Positions 1 through 9,043 of a stretch of 64,000 nucleotides of DNA are shown in pieces. This DNA is from Staphylococcus massiliensis CCUG 55927 (lineage in GTDB: Bacteria; Bacillota; Bacilli; Staphylococcales; Staphylococcaceae). The DNA is taken from assembly GCF_000298075.1 (NCBI RefSeq), contig NZ_JH815593.1, positions 1,504,542 to 1,568,541 of the forward strand. The letters run 5' to 3'. Position numbers and translations under genes: made by a program. The notes under the pieces were generated by a model. The model ran no database searches. It saw nothing but the letters and a program-made list of their open reading frames with translations, and had not been told where the DNA came from. How positions within the stretch are numbered: the stretch's first letter is position 1; every line of letters begins with the position of its first letter.

Positions 1-386
1 CGATTGAATCTGTGTATAACACTAAAGTTGACGATGTGAACGCAGCTCAACGAGAATTGATTAAATATGTTGCGCTCGCATGCCTAACCTTAACTGCACT
101 AATGATTTCTATTATAACTGCGATTCATCTTTACTTTGCCAATTGTAAGTATGCGATATTTCTCAAATATAATTTAGGTTACAGTTTTTTAAGAACTCAT
201 TCAAAAGCCATCTTACTTATTCTTGCATTTAATACTTTTATGCTTTTCACTTTGTTGAGTAAGTATGTATTATTAAGCTTCTTAATCTTTATTGGAATGC
301 TTATCTTAGAACTAATTCTGATTATGATTGAATTTATCATTTTAAATAAAAAGAACCAGAACGAAATTTTGAAAGGAAAGGCATAA
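1..386 (+). CDS. C-terminal part of bacteriocin-associated integral membrane protein (5' end outside window)
   Basis: The reading frame is open to the left edge, so the GTG at 12 is probably internal and the gene begins before the window. The visible ~125 residues hold three hydrophobic segments (roughly residues 20-43, 65-90 and 93-115) and end in a Lys-rich tail. The next gene starts 2 nt downstream and encodes an ABC ATPase, so the two are almost certainly cotranscribed. This pairing resembles the DUF1430/lactococcin 972-group export or immunity modules. The membrane topology and context are seen; the family call is inferred mainly from the ATPase partner. A plain ABC permease C-terminus is the alternative. 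Confidence 0.6.
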   Translation, partial: IESVYNTKVDDVNAAQRELIKYVALACLTLTALMISIITAIHLYFANCKYAIFLKYNLGYSFLRTHSKAILLILAFNTFMLFTLLSKYVLLSFLIFIGMLILELILIMIEFIILNKKNQNEILKGKA

Positions 387-388
387 CC

Positions 389-1015
389 ATGATTGAATTA
401 ACTTATGTTTCAAAGTCATTTAAAGATCATGAAATATTTAAAAATATTCATTTGAAAATTAATAAGGGCGACTTTGTCGTGCTTCGCGGCAAAAGCGGTC
501 AAGGGAAATCGACATTGCTTAATATCATGAGCTTATTAGAACCACCTACTCAAGGTCAGGTCTCTTATTATGACTCGCCTATTAAAACCGCTTCACAAAT
601 TAGAAAACTGAAGCGAAAAGACATTGCTTATGTTTATCAAAACTACGGTTTACTGGAAAATAAGACTGTCTTCGAAAACCTTCTATTACCGTTAAATATT
701 TCAAAGAAAGATACACCAAAAATAAAACAAGCACTTCAAGATGTTGGTCTTTCACAAGATTTATTACACAGGAAAGTATTTACGTGTAGCGGCGGCGAAC
801 AACAACGCGTTGCGATTGCAAGAGCGATACTTAAGAATCCATCTATCATATTCGCAGACGAACCTACGGGTAATTTAGACGAAAAGAATGCGAAAGATAT
901 CGTAGAATTGTTTATAGTTTTAATTGCTAAAGGCGTTACAATCGTCATGGCTACTCATAGCGAACGATTTTTTGATATAGGTACAAGACTGATTGATCTC
1001 GATTCTTTTGCTTAA
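389..1015 (+). CDS. ABC transporter ATP-binding protein, lactococcin 972-type bacteriocin export/immunity group
   Basis: This is a 208-residue ABC ATPase acting at the cytoplasmic face of the membrane. The Walker A motif GKSGQGKST lies near residue 35, the ABC signature [15 protein letters not shown] near 133 and the Walker B IIFADEPT near 155, followed by an H-switch ATHS. The length is that of the compact MacB/LolD-like exporters, including the lactococcin 972 group. It starts 2 nt after the membrane protein that presumably forms its channel. No bacteriocin structural gene is visible downstream; it would have to lie upstream of the window. The substrate is unknown. Confidence 0.85.
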   Translation: MIELTYVSKSFKDHEIFKNIHLKINKGDFVVLRGKSGQGKSTLLNIMSLLEPPTQGQVSYYDSPIKTASQIRKLKRKDIAYVYQNYGLLENKTVFENLLLPLNISKKDTPKIKQALQDVGLSQDLLHRKVFTCSGGEQQRVAIARAILKNPSIIFADEPTGNLDEKNAKDIVELFIVLIAKGVTIVMATHSERFFDIGTRLIDLDSFA

Positions 1016-1048
1016 ATGTCAACCTATATAAGCCTAACCATACAAAAT

Positions 1049-1077
1049 TCCCCTTTAGTTATGACAACTAAAGGGAA
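1049..1077. terminator. Hairpin after the ABC module
   Basis: CCCTTTAGTT pairs with AACTAAAGGG around a 5-nt loop. No clear T-run follows on the plus strand, while a TTTT stretch follows on the minus strand. Its role as the terminator of the upstream operon is likely but not certain. Confidence 0.5.
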
Positions 1078-1337
1078 AGATTGGTGGTTAGTGTGATTCA
1101 TATCGACTTATTTTCAAAGTAACATAATAAATCGTGCAATACAAAATGCGATTGTGTGACTAATAGAATCCGTTCCGCTTATTCGCTATACCATTTATTT
1201 CGTAAAGCATTCTATATTGTATTCCAAGGGCTTTTCAAAAAGATAAATGAATTAAATCATATAAATTATCAATATATAAACTTCACATAATATTTAAAGT
1301 ATACGGGTATCTTACATATACATACAGGTTTAAAGAG
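1078..1337. other. Intergenic region with a GGGCTTTTCAAAAAG motif
   Basis: No gene is supported here. The only notable element is a copy of the dispersed motif GGGCTTTTCAAAAAG at 1228-1242. The AT-rich stretch 1250-1310 probably holds the promoter of the DUF3147 pair. Confidence 0.5.
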
Positions 1338-1343
1338 GTGTAT

Positions 1344-1706
1344 ATGATGTCAGATATATCATTAATCGGCGTTATCTTGCGCTTCGTCATCGGTGGCCTC
1401 GCCGTCTTACTAGCCTCTTACCTCGCGGGAAAAATTGGCGGTAAATTCGGGGGCATCATCGCTACGATGCCGGCAGTTTACTTAGCAGCTGTCGTAGCGC
1501 TCGCAATAGATCATCACGGTGAAGAACTCGTTCAAATGTCCATACACATGAGTACGGGTGCCATCGTCGGAATTGTGGCATGTATCCTAAGTGTGTTCTT
1601 ATCAGTTTATGTCATCAGGAAGTGGGGACACCACGTGGGACTCATCTTTACAATCGCAAGTTGGCTCGTTTTAGCAACGCTCATATTTATGGTTACGCAT
1701 TTATAA
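1344..1706 (+). CDS. DUF3147 family membrane protein, first of a tandem pair
   Basis: A protein of about 120 residues with four predicted membrane helices and Gly/Ala-rich packing motifs (LAGKIGGKFGG near residue 25). It matches my recollection of the DUF3147 family of small bacterial membrane proteins, whose function is not established. The ATG at 1344 (or 1347) follows AAAGAGG, whereas the upstream GTG overlaps that site. The next gene, 15 nt downstream, encodes a second, diverged member, so the pair probably forms a heteromeric complex and a single transcript. Confidence 0.75.
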   Translation: MMSDISLIGVILRFVIGGLAVLLASYLAGKIGGKFGGIIATMPAVYLAAVVALAIDHHGEELVQMSIHMSTGAIVGIVACILSVFLSVYVIRKWGHHVGLIFTIASWLVLATLIFMVTHL

Positions 1707-1721
1707 AGAGGTGTTACGAAT

Positions 1722-2096
1722 ATGAAATTAAATCTCATCAAATTTTTAGTCGGCGGTTTAACCGTCGTGCTAACATATTTACTTTCGAAAGTGATTCCAG
1801 TCAAAGCATACGGCGGTATCTTCGCAGCGTTCCCAGCAGTTTTCTTAATTTCGATGTATGTTGCAGGCCTGCAATACGGTCGCGCTATGGCGATGCACGT
1901 AAGTAAGGGCGCGATATTTGGAATGATTGGCGTCTTATGTAGCATGCTTGCGACGTGGGGTATGCTTGCGACAACGCATATGTGGTTACTCAGCATCGTT
2001 GTCGGCTTTATCGTGTGGTTTATCAGTGCTTTCTTATTATTCGAAATCGGCGAAAAGTTCTTTAGACATAAGCATACGCATCATTATAAACATTAA
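1722..2096 (+). CDS. DUF3147 family membrane protein, second of a tandem pair
   Basis: A 124-residue protein with four membrane helices and a His-rich C-terminal tail (HKHTHHYKH). It resembles its upstream neighbour in length, topology and the conserved GGIFAAFPAVFL segment, so the pair arose by duplication. Start ATG at 1722 follows AAAGAGG. The His-rich tail could bind metal, but that is only suggestive. A structured hairpin element lies directly after the stop codon. Confidence 0.75.
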   Translation: MKLNLIKFLVGGLTVVLTYLLSKVIPVKAYGGIFAAFPAVFLISMYVAGLQYGRAMAMHVSKGAIFGMIGVLCSMLATWGMLATTHMWLLSIVVGFIVWFISAFLLFEIGEKFFRHKHTHHYKH

Positions 2097-2184
2097 AAGA
2101 GACTATGACAGTCTGATATGTGCCTTCAAGATGGGTTATTGAGCCCCCTGAAGAAGCATGTCTCTCGCGTCATAGCCTCTTTTT
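2097..2184. terminator. Large branched hairpin between convergent genes, probable bidirectional terminator
   Basis: The arms AGAGACTATGAC and GTCATAGCCTCT enclose inner helices (GGG...CCC and CTTCA...TGAAG) before a TTTTTTT run on the plus strand. It separates the DUF3147 pair from the convergent SDR gene. It is much longer and more branched than a simple terminator. Confidence 0.65.
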
Positions 2185-2188
2185 TTAT

Positions 2189-3007
2189 TTATTGAATTGA
2201 GTTTTTCCAACTGTCGTCTGTCAACATGTCACCAGGCCAAGTGTACGCCATCACACCGCCGTCAATTCGGATTGTTTCACCTGTAATAAATGAACTATCG
2301 TCTGACGCTAGAAATGCGACAAGTTTACCAACTTCTTCTGGCTTACCTAAACGACCTAGAGGTGTTACCCATTTCTGTGTATCTCGGAATGCGCGACCAC
2401 CTTTGTCATCATTAGTACCAGCTAAATTATCTACTAGAGGTGTTTCAATCGTTCCTGGATTGATTGCATTGCAACGGATATTTTCACGTCCATATTCAAT
2501 CGCAGTAGAACGTGTTAAGTTCACGACACCAGCTTTAGCGGCATTGTAACCGGCACGATTTAAGTCAGCCGCTTCACCTGAAAATGACGCTGTGTTCACG
2601 ATTGAACCGCCATTTTCAAGCATGAGTGTGATGAAGAATTTCGTCATAAAGAACGTTCCGCGTAAGTCTACGTTTAAGATCTTGTCGAAAGTTTCAACCT
2701 CGTATTCGTGGATGCGACCACCCTTAATATCAATGCCCGCATTGTTGAAAAGCACATCAATCTTACCGTATTCAGATTTGATTTTGTCTGCGAGGTCTTC
2801 TATAGCTTTCTCGTCAGCAATATCTAAGTGATAGCCTTTAGCTTTGTATCCTGCATCATTGATGTCTTGTACTGTTTGGTCTAACTTTTCTGAAACGTCG
2901 AACGCGAGTACTTCTGCACCTTCTGATGCCATTTGAAAAGCCGAAGCACGCCCTATTCCAGTAGCCGCGCCTGATACGATCGCGACCTTGCCTTCTAATC
3001 TCTTCAT
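2189..3007 (-). CDS. Short-chain dehydrogenase/reductase (glucose 1-dehydrogenase-like)
   Basis: A classical NAD(P)-dependent SDR of about 272 residues. The cofactor motif GAATGIG lies near residue 13, NNAG near 88, the catalytic Tyr/Lys pair in YNAAK near 155 and the INPG motif near 185. The length is typical of the classical SDR family (about 250) plus a short C-terminal extension. The ATG at 3007 is preceded by AAAAGGAG with 8-nt spacing; the GTG at 3016 overlaps that site and is rejected. The substrate cannot be told from sequence; SDRs of this type act on sugars, alcohols or 3-oxoacyl compounds. Confidence 0.85.
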   Translation of the reverse strand: MKRLEGKVAIVSGAATGIGRASAFQMASEGAEVLAFDVSEKLDQTVQDINDAGYKAKGYHLDIADEKAIEDLADKIKSEYGKIDVLFNNAGIDIKGGRIHEYEVETFDKILNVDLRGTFFMTKFFITLMLENGGSIVNTASFSGEAADLNRAGYNAAKAGVVNLTRSTAIEYGRENIRCNAINPGTIETPLVDNLAGTNDDKGGRAFRDTQKWVTPLGRLGKPEEVGKLVAFLASDDSSFITGETIRIDGGVMAYTWPGDMLTDDSWKNSIQ

Positions 3008-3100
3008 GCTTAACACTCCTTTTAATTAATATCTAGTTAGTATTATACATTGCTTTGTAAAGGCGATAAAAGATTCCGTTCAGGACTAATAATATAAGAA

Positions 3101-3159
3101 AAGCTAAGACAATTTTGCAATCTAGGAAATCCTCCCAACATTAACAAAATGTCTTAGCT
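3101..3159 (-). terminator. Long-loop inverted repeat downstream of the DUF4352-like gene
   Basis: AGCTAAGACA and TGTCTTAGCT are separated by about 35 nt with a possible inner helix. A TTTTC run follows on the minus strand, consistent with a terminator for the gene at 3167-3775. Confidence 0.45.
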
Positions 3160-3166
3160 CATTAAA

Positions 3167-3775
3167 TTATTGAGGATTTACCTCGTAAACGTAACGTTTA
3201 TTAGAAAATGACATTAATGGTTGAAATTCAAGTTCAATCTTTTTAGGGTTGCCGTTAATAGCGAAACCTTCTGAACCACTAATTGAGCGACCTGGAGATA
3301 GGGAATCTATTAATGAATCATTAATAGGATAAGTTTTAACTTGCTTTCCATCAGCGTACACTTTGACATCTGAGCCTACTGGGATTTCTTCATCAGAACC
3401 ATTTTTTATTGTCATATCTACTTTAAGTACTTTGTCAGCTTCAACTTCAGCAAATTCATTACGTTCATCAGTATATGTAGCTCCATCTAACGTAAATTCA
3501 ATATCATCTACTTCTGTAGTCTCTCCTACTTTTTTAACTTTGGTGTCCTTATCCTTATCTAAAGTACCTTCTTCATTAACGCTTTTATCTACTTCATTAA
3601 CTACACTATTAGTGCATGCTCCAAATAAGATACCTAGTATGATAAGTAATCCTAAACACCCACCACAACCAAACAACCATTTCTTTTTGGATTTTGATTT
3701 TTGTTGTTTTTTGTAATCTTCAAATTCTTGTTGCTGTTTTTTTAGTTGTTCTTCATATTTACTTTCATTATCCAT
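3167..3775 (-). CDS. Membrane-anchored DUF4352-like protein
   Basis: A 202-residue protein with a charged coiled-coil-like N-terminus (residues 5-30, Lys/Gln/Glu-rich), one membrane helix (about 33-53, Gly/Cys-rich) and a C-terminal beta-rich extracellular domain (about 85-200). The pattern ADKVLKVDMTIKN resembles DUF4352 domains of Gram-positive surface proteins. A Cys follows the helix in GACTN, but the long cytoplasmic N-terminus argues against a lipoprotein. It appears to be monocistronic. Function is unknown. Confidence 0.6.
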   Translation of the reverse strand: MDNESKYEEQLKKQQQEFEDYKKQQKSKSKKKWLFGCGGCLGLLIILGILFGACTNSVVNEVDKSVNEEGTLDKDKDTKVKKVGETTEVDDIEFTLDGATYTDERNEFAEVEADKVLKVDMTIKNGSDEEIPVGSDVKVYADGKQVKTYPINDSLIDSLSPGRSISGSEGFAINGNPKKIELEFQPLMSFSNKRYVYEVNPQ

Positions 3776-3957
3776 TATTTAACCCTCCAAAATATTATGT
3801 TTATTTTATTTTACCGCATCTATTTATTTAATTTAATGGTTTTATATAAATTTATATATTTTAGATTATCCAGAAGATGTAAACTTTATAGTTATAAATA
3901 TTAAAGTTTATATATGCAGTTTTAAAATACAAAATTTCACATCGCAATATCTTAAAT
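3776..3957. other. AT-rich intergenic region
   Basis: About 180 bp of very AT-rich sequence between two minus-strand genes. It presumably holds the promoter of the 3775 gene. I see no other feature. Confidence 0.4.
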
Positions 3958-3987
3958 AAAAAAACGCCACGTTAACAACGCGGCACT
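3958..3987 (-). terminator. Rho-independent terminator of the XRE/DUF3169/CPBP operon
   Basis: On the minus strand GCCGCGTTGTTAACGTGGC forms a GC-rich hairpin followed by a run of seven T, just after the CPBP gene. Confidence 0.8.
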
Positions 3988-3998
3988 TTAATCACATT

Positions 3999-4721
3999 TT
4001 ACATAAGATTTGTCATAGAGACGCCATTTAAGTACATTATAAATAGCATTGATGCTGGCAATAAGTTATTAATCATATGCAAAATCATTGAAGCTAAAAT
4101 ATTTTCAGTTTTTCTATAAATAATAATTAATAGCGCTCCTAAAGAAGCATAGATGATAAGCGAAAGAATATCTGAAGGCATATGGAATGAACCGAACACT
4201 AATGAAGTAATCACTAACGGTAATATGAAACTACCATACTTGAATACTTTATTGTAAAAAATCCCTCTAAATGCTAATTCCTCTAAGATTGGCGTTATAA
4301 AACTGAGCGTTAAAACAAAGAGCAACATAGCTATCATAGAAGTATTTTGGTAATCAAATCCCATTATAGCTTGATCGTTCTTAGTCATCTTTTCACCAAG
4401 TAAAGATATACGTAGTACCGTTAATCCATACATTAGCGCTCTAGCAAAAATTGCGAATAGAATGATAAGACCAATCGTTTTAAGGGTAAGTTTCTTTATC
4501 CCGTGTCCTGAATACTTTTTATACTTACGGTACATAAACCAAATTAAAGTTAAATCTATGCAAAGTATAAGTAATGTTAGAAGTATCGTGCCCCATAGCG
4601 GCAAGTTTTTATCTGATGTAACTAAAAATGACGATAAAGTCATAGGTATTATAGCCAGTAAAATAAAGCCAATTACTTTTAATATTCTTAGTAAAATATG
4701 TTCTTTTTGTGCTTTATTCAT
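3999..4721 (-). CDS. CPBP family intramembrane metalloprotease
   Basis: A 240-residue membrane protein with seven to eight helices. The CPBP (Abi, Rce1-like) motifs are present: EELAFRG near residue 145, GSFHM near 172 and HMINN near 215, which supply the glutamates and histidines of the active site. Family members cleave membrane or prenylated substrates and are often encoded beside bacteriocin or regulatory genes. It is the last gene of a three-gene operon; its AAGAGG site begins right after the stop of the DUF3169 gene. The substrate is unknown. Confidence 0.85.
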   Translation of the reverse strand: MNKAQKEHILLRILKVIGFILLAIIPMTLSSFLVTSDKNLPLWGTILLTLLILCIDLTLIWFMYRKYKKYSGHGIKKLTLKTIGLIILFAIFARALMYGLTVLRISLLGEKMTKNDQAIMGFDYQNTSMIAMLLFVLTLSFITPILEELAFRGIFYNKVFKYGSFILPLVITSLVFGSFHMPSDILSLIIYASLGALLIIIYRKTENILASMILHMINNLLPASMLFIMYLNGVSMTNLM

Positions 4722-4736
4722 ATTTTCAACCTCTTC

Positions 4737-5450
4737 CTAGTAGTAATAAACTTTAATTTTTTTGTAATAATAAGAAATATTAACAATGTATAATACACAA
4801 AATAGTACTGATGAAATTCCAATATCATTAAAACCAAATGCAGCGGCTGCGGCACATATCATTGCAAACATTAAGAAAATAGAGAGGTTATATTGAAATA
4901 ATTTATAAATAGCATTAAACATGATATAACGCTCTCCTTCATCAAAATTATTTAACAAAGTATTAACTGGATTGCTATCTGATAATTTTGGGAAGCGCTT
5001 ATCTACTTTATGAATTTGTGCATTATAAATGTAACTAAATATCGTTGCGATCATTAATGTAATAAAAGCAATAAAGAACATACGTCCAGAATCTTTCATA
5101 AAAAGTGCTAAAATAGAAATGTTTAACAAAGCTAATATATTAATGACATGTATTAAAATTGATGTTTTGTAAATTTGTTTACCTCTCATTAAGTCATAAT
5201 CATCTTCAAATCCATCATCTTCATTTTCCATCAATTGATTATATGTCTTTGCCTTATTTAAGCGTTTTAACATTAATAAACCTAAAATTATAACTAAAAT
5301 TACTGCTATACCATTGATAATATTACCTGAGACCCAGTTAAGAAATTTGGGTATGCCTTCGTCAATAAGTAAGCCAATTAAACCTCCGATTATACCTCCT
5401 ATTATCAGCGAAAGTATGATAAATGGAATACTATTTCTTCTCTTTTTCAC
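4737..5450 (-). CDS. DUF3169 family membrane protein
   Basis: A 237-residue protein with about six membrane helices in the arrangement 2+2+2 and an acidic cytoplasmic loop near residues 75-90 (ENEDDGFEDDYD). It resembles the DUF3169 family, commonly found next to a small XRE regulator in Firmicutes. The start ATG overlaps the stop of the upstream regulator by 4 nt (ATGA type), showing translational coupling. No enzymatic motif is seen. A role as transporter-like partner or sensor of the regulator is inference. Confidence 0.75.
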   Translation of the reverse strand: MKKRRNSIPFIILSLIIGGIIGGLIGLLIDEGIPKFLNWVSGNIINGIAVILVIILGLLMLKRLNKAKTYNQLMENEDDGFEDDYDLMRGKQIYKTSILIHVINILALLNISILALFMKDSGRMFFIAFITLMIATIFSYIYNAQIHKVDKRFPKLSDSNPVNTLLNNFDEGERYIMFNAIYKLFQYNLSIFLMFAMICAAAAAFGFNDIGISSVLFCVLYIVNISYYYKKIKVYYY

Positions 5451-5650
5451 AGTTCTTCCTCCTCGAAAATAAATATGTCTTCAATACGTTCATTAAAAAT
5501 ATTTGCGATTTTAGCTGCCGTATGTACTGACGGCATAAATTCGTTTCGTTCGATCATTGAAATCGTCTGCCTTGAAACTTTAACTTTTTTAGCAAGTTTG
5601 GTCTGATTATAGCCATCACGTGCTCTAAGCTCTTTAATTCGGTTACGCAT
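5447..5650 (-). CDS. Small XRE-family transcriptional regulator
   Basis: A 67-residue protein made almost entirely of one helix-turn-helix domain: TKLAKKVKVSRQTISMIERNE spans the recognition helices at residues 17-37. It belongs to the compact YozG-like XRE group that typically controls the adjacent DUF3169 gene. It overlaps that gene by 4 nt. Two direct repeats of ACTTGTCAAAA lie 60-90 bp upstream and are the likely operator, suggesting autoregulation. Confidence 0.85.
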   Translation of the reverse strand: MRNRIKELRARDGYNQTKLAKKVKVSRQTISMIERNEFMPSVHTAAKIANIFNERIEDIFIFEEEEL

Positions 5651-5708
5651 ACGCTATCCCCTTTCTGCACTTAATACGTTAATACAACTTCGCAGTTTTG
5701 TAAAGTAT

Positions 5709-5740
5709 ACTTGTCAAAAAGTTATGTTCACTTGTCAAAA
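5709..5740. promoter_or_regulatory. Direct-repeat operator/promoter of the XRE operon
   Basis: ACTTGTCAAAA occurs at 5709-5719 and 5730-5740, 21 bp apart (about two helical turns). On the minus strand each copy contains TTGACA, so the repeats overlap a -35-like element. The binding protein is inferred to be the XRE regulator encoded downstream. Confidence 0.45.
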
Positions 5741-5772
5741 TGATAACTTTAATTATCAATTTAAACTCTAAA

Positions 5773-5799
5773 AAAAGCCTGACACCAACGTGTCAGACT
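5773..5799 (-). terminator. Terminator of the GNAT gene
   Basis: CTGACAC pairs with GTGTCAG around a 4-nt loop, followed by TTTTTTT on the minus strand. Confidence 0.8.
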
Positions 5800-5818
5800 C
5801 ATCTATCAAGACCTATTT

Positions 5819-6427
5819 TCAAACCAACTGTTTACGCATGCGATATAAATGAAACGGCGCTTTATCAATATCGCCAACGATTTTATACCCCATCTTTTCA
5901 TAGAGTTTGCGCGCTTCATGATTATCTTTTTTGACGGTAAGTGAACATGTATCAAACCCTTCGTTTAAGGCGTAATCTTCTGTAGCTTTAAGTAGAGCTG
6001 TACCAGATCCTGTACCTTGGTGCTCAGGCAACACAGCTAACATACTTACATGATACTCGCCTTTGTATCCTTCTTTCATCGTGATTAGAGACTTTATGCT
6101 TTTAAAATTCTGAACTAATAACGAAATGGCGCCAAGTCCTTTCAATTTCAAAATTTGAAGCACGGTTTGTCCCATTGTAGCGTCCATCTTTGACACAGGA
6201 TAACATGTCACAATACCTGTTACGTTATCGCCCTTTTTCGCTACTAAAGAATATTCGTGACTAAATCGGTTGCCGGGCTTTTTCCAAAGTTGTTGCATGA
6301 GGTATTCGATTTTGTGCTTTTCAGAGGTGCCTAAGAATGCTTCACACATATCTCCAATTGCTAAATAGTTAACGCGTCCACCAAGTGTATAATCTTTACT
6401 TGCTCTCTCTATCGAAACGTTCGCCAA
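5819..6427 (-). CDS. GNAT family N-acetyltransferase
   Basis: A 202-residue cytoplasmic acetyltransferase. The acetyl-CoA binding motif AVLPEHQGTGSGTALL is at about residue 131, followed by the beta-bulge segment TCSLTVKKDNHEARKLYEKMGY near residue 161. The start is a TTG at 6427 preceded by AGGAGG with 7-nt spacing; no better start exists. The acceptor (amine, antibiotic or protein) cannot be inferred. It is divergent from copA, and a CsoR-like palindrome lies between them. Confidence 0.85.
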   Translation of the reverse strand: MANVSIERASKDYTLGGRVNYLAIGDMCEAFLGTSEKHKIEYLMQQLWKKPGNRFSHEYSLVAKKGDNVTGIVTCYPVSKMDATMGQTVLQILKLKGLGAISLLVQNFKSIKSLITMKEGYKGEYHVSMLAVLPEHQGTGSGTALLKATEDYALNEGFDTCSLTVKKDNHEARKLYEKMGYKIVGDIDKAPFHLYRMRKQLV

Positions 6428-6500
6428 TCTGATTCCTCCTATGCGGTTTTCATAACGTTATTCTATACCCGGATTTCTAATTATAAACAGCAAGGTCGAA

Positions 6501-6525
6501 ATACCCATATAGGGTATGTTAAAAT
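6501..6525. promoter_or_regulatory. CsoR-like operator and copA promoter
   Basis: The perfect palindrome ATACCCATATAGGGTAT occupies 6501-6517, directly before a -10-like TAAAAT at 6520-6525. G/C-tract palindromes of this kind are the known binding sites of the copper-sensing repressor CsoR upstream of copA. The regulator gene itself is not in the window. Confidence 0.7.
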
Positions 6526-6578
6526 AGATTTAAATGAAACTTGCTTTTCTAAATGGCTTTTCAAGAAGGAGGGATTGT

Positions 6579-8996
6579 GTGACACAAAAAGAACTTAATT
6601 TGAATGTTACAGGCATGACATGTGCGGCGTGTGCGAATCGTGTTGAAAAGGGCTTGAATAAGACGGACGGAGTGTCTGAAGCGAATGTGAACTTTGCGCT
6701 CGAACGGGCTACCGTTAAGTATGATCCTGATGTGACTTCGATTAGCGCCTTTCATGACAAGATCAAGAAGCTCGGCTACGATTTACAAACGACCGACGCG
6801 TCCTTTGATATAGAAGGTATGACGTGTGCGGCGTGTGCGAATCGCATTGAGAAAGGAATTCAAAAGGCGGACGGTATCGTTTCAGCGAATGTGAATTTCT
6901 CACTTGAGAAACTGAATGTTACGTATCTTGAAGGTACGACGGGGCCTGATGACTTTAAAACTATCGTGGATAAACTTGGTTATAAGTTGATAATGGATCA
7001 GACGAATGATGAGAAACAGAACCATAAGCAAGATGAAATTAAACGCCAAACGATGAAATTTATTGCGGCCTTAATCTTAACCTTGCCACTACTTTGGACG
7101 ATGGTGGCGCACTTTAGTTTCTTAAACTTTATACCACTACCTGATTTCCTCATGAATCCTTTCGTGCAACTTATCTTCGCGACGCCAGTTCAGTTTATTA
7201 TTGGTGGTGCGTTTTACGTCGGCGCCTTTAAAGCGTTACGTAATAAGAGCGCGAATATGGATGTGCTTGTTGCACTAGGTACGAGTGCCGCCTATTTCTA
7301 TAGTATTTATCAGACGGTTAAATGGATTAAAGATGGGATGACGGGACACCCTGAACTCTACTTTGAAGCGTCGGCAGTGATTATCACGTTAATCTTGTTA
7401 GGTAAACTATTCGAAGCGCGTGCTAAAGGTAAGACGAGTGCCGCGATTGAGAAGTTACTTCAACTTAAGGCTAAGACAGCCCGTGTCGAACGTGATGGCG
7501 AGGTCGTTGAAATAGCAGTAGATGACGTTGTTTCAGGTGATGTTGTACTCGTGCGCCCCGGTGAAAAGGTCCCTGTCGACGGTACCATTATTGAAGGTAA
7601 ATCGGCATTGGATGAATCCATGATTACGGGCGAAAGCATGCCGGTTGAAAAAAATTCTGGCGATAACGTAATTGGCGCAACAGTTAATAAGAACGGCGCT
7701 TTAAAAGTTCGTGCTACGAATGTTGGTAAGGACACGGCGTTATCTCAAATTATTAAGATGGTTGAGGAAGCACAAGGTTCTAAAGCAGACGTTCAACGCT
7801 TAGCGGACAAAATTTCAGGCATATTCGTACCTGTCGTTGTAGGTATTGCGTTACTTACGTTTCTAATTTGGATTGTGTTTGTAGATCCAGGTCACTTTGA
7901 GCACGCTTTAATTCCAACGATTTCAATTCTCGTTATCGCATGTCCATGTGCGCTAGGTTTAGCGACACCTACGTCTATAATGGCTGGTTCAGGACGTGCC
8001 GCTGAGATGGGATTACTGTTTAAAGGTGGCGAACATTTAGGGCGTACGCGAGACGTCGACACGGTCGTGTTAGATAAGACGGGTACCGTGACGCAAGGTG
8101 AACCGACATTAACGGATGTCGAAGTAGCGAACGGCTTTAGTGCGTCGGACGTTTTAACTTACGTTAGTAGTGCCGAACGTGAGTCTGAACATCCACTTGC
8201 GACGGCGATTGTACGATATGCTGAATCAAATGATGTTGAATTGCAGGACGTACGTGAATTTGAGGCGGTACCTGGTTATGGTATTAAAGCTATTGTGAAC
8301 GGTAAATCGGTTTATGTAGGTACGCGACAACTCATGGCGAAATATGAAATTGAAAGTGATGAAATGGAATCGCGTATTCAAGAACTTGAAGCATCTGGTA
8401 AAACTGCGATGCTTGTTGGTGTTGAAGGTAAGTTAGCTGGCGTTGTAGCAGTATCCGATGTTGTGAAGCCGACGTCGAAAGAGGCGATTGAGCGCTTACA
8501 CGATTTAGGCATCGAAGTACTCATGTTAACTGGTGATAACAAACGTACGGCAGACGCGATTGGTCGCGAAGTCGGCATTGACCACGTCATCGCCGAAGTA
8601 CTTCCTGATGATAAACGTGCTCAGGTCGAAGTACTTGAGCAGAAAGGTAAACGCGTCGCAATGGTTGGTGATGGTATTAACGATGCACCTGCCCTTGCCG
8701 AAGCTACGATTGGTATGGCGATGGGTACTGGTACTGACATTGCGATTGAAGCCGCAGACATCACATTGATGCGTGGAGATCTGAATAGTGTTCCTGATGC
8801 GATACTCATGAGTCGTAAGACAATGCGTAACATTAAAGAGAATCTGTTCTTCGCATTTATTTACAATTCTATTGGTATTCCAATTGCAGCATTAGGTTTA
8901 CTTGCACCATGGGTTGCAGGTGCTGCGATGGCGTTCAGTTCCGTATCCGTTGTGTTAAACGCGTTACGCTTACAACGTGTAAAATTGAATAAATAG
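6579..8996 (+). CDS. copA: Copper-translocating P1B-type ATPase
   Basis: An 805-residue Cu(I)-exporting ATPase of the plasma membrane. Two N-terminal heavy-metal domains each carry [10 protein letters not shown] (metal Cys at residues 15/18 and again about 68 residues later). The membrane ion motif CPC lies in IACPCALG, the phosphorylated Asp in DKTGT, the SEHPLA histidine motif follows, and the hinge is [10 protein letters not shown]. The length matches the CopA family (about 800). The GTG at 6579 follows AGAAGGAGG with about 7-nt spacing; the upstream ATG at 6534 has no such site. Expression is probably derepressed by copper through the CsoR-like operator. The copper chaperone gene copZ, which often follows copA, is absent here. 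Confidence 0.96.
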   Translation: MTQKELNLNVTGMTCAACANRVEKGLNKTDGVSEANVNFALERATVKYDPDVTSISAFHDKIKKLGYDLQTTDASFDIEGMTCAACANRIEKGIQKADGIVSANVNFSLEKLNVTYLEGTTGPDDFKTIVDKLGYKLIMDQTNDEKQNHKQDEIKRQTMKFIAALILTLPLLWTMVAHFSFLNFIPLPDFLMNPFVQLIFATPVQFIIGGAFYVGAFKALRNKSANMDVLVALGTSAAYFYSIYQTVKWIKDGMTGHPELYFEASAVIITLILLGKLFEARAKGKTSAAIEKLLQLKAKTARVERDGEVVEIAVDDVVSGDVVLVRPGEKVPVDGTIIEGKSALDESMITGESMPVEKNSGDNVIGATVNKNGALKVRATNVGKDTALSQIIKMVEEAQGSKADVQRLADKISGIFVPVVVGIALLTFLIWIVFVDPGHFEHALIPTISILVIACPCALGLATPTSIMAGSGRAAEMGLLFKGGEHLGRTRDVDTVVLDKTGTVTQGEPTLTDVEVANGFSASDVLTYVSSAERESEHPLATAIVRYAESNDVELQDVREFEAVPGYGIKAIVNGKSVYVGTRQLMAKYEIESDEMESRIQELEASGKTAMLVGVEGKLAGVVAVSDVVKPTSKEAIERLHDLGIEVLMLTGDNKRTADAIGREVGIDHVIAEVLPDDKRAQVEVLEQKGKRVAMVGDGINDAPALAEATIGMAMGTGTDIAIEAADITLMRGDLNSVPDAILMSRKTMRNIKENLFFAFIYNSIGIPIAALGLLAPWVAGAAMAFSSVSVVLNALRLQRVKLNK

Positions 8997-9003
8997 TTTT
9001 ATG

Positions 9004-9043
9004 GGTCCAAGCTTATCTTGGTGGTAAGTCTTGGGCCTTTTAT
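9004..9043 (+). terminator. Terminator of copA
   Basis: GGTCCAAG pairs with CTTGGGCC around a loop, followed by TTTTATTATT, directly after the copA stop codon. Confidence 0.8.

Noticed and set aside
1607-1996. Minus-strand open frame across the DUF3147 pair
   Set aside because: It is a shadow of the two plus-strand genes, without a binding site or family pattern.
6534-6578. ATG at 6534 as the copA start
   Set aside because: It would add a non-homologous leader and ignore the strong AAGGAGG followed by GTG at 6579.
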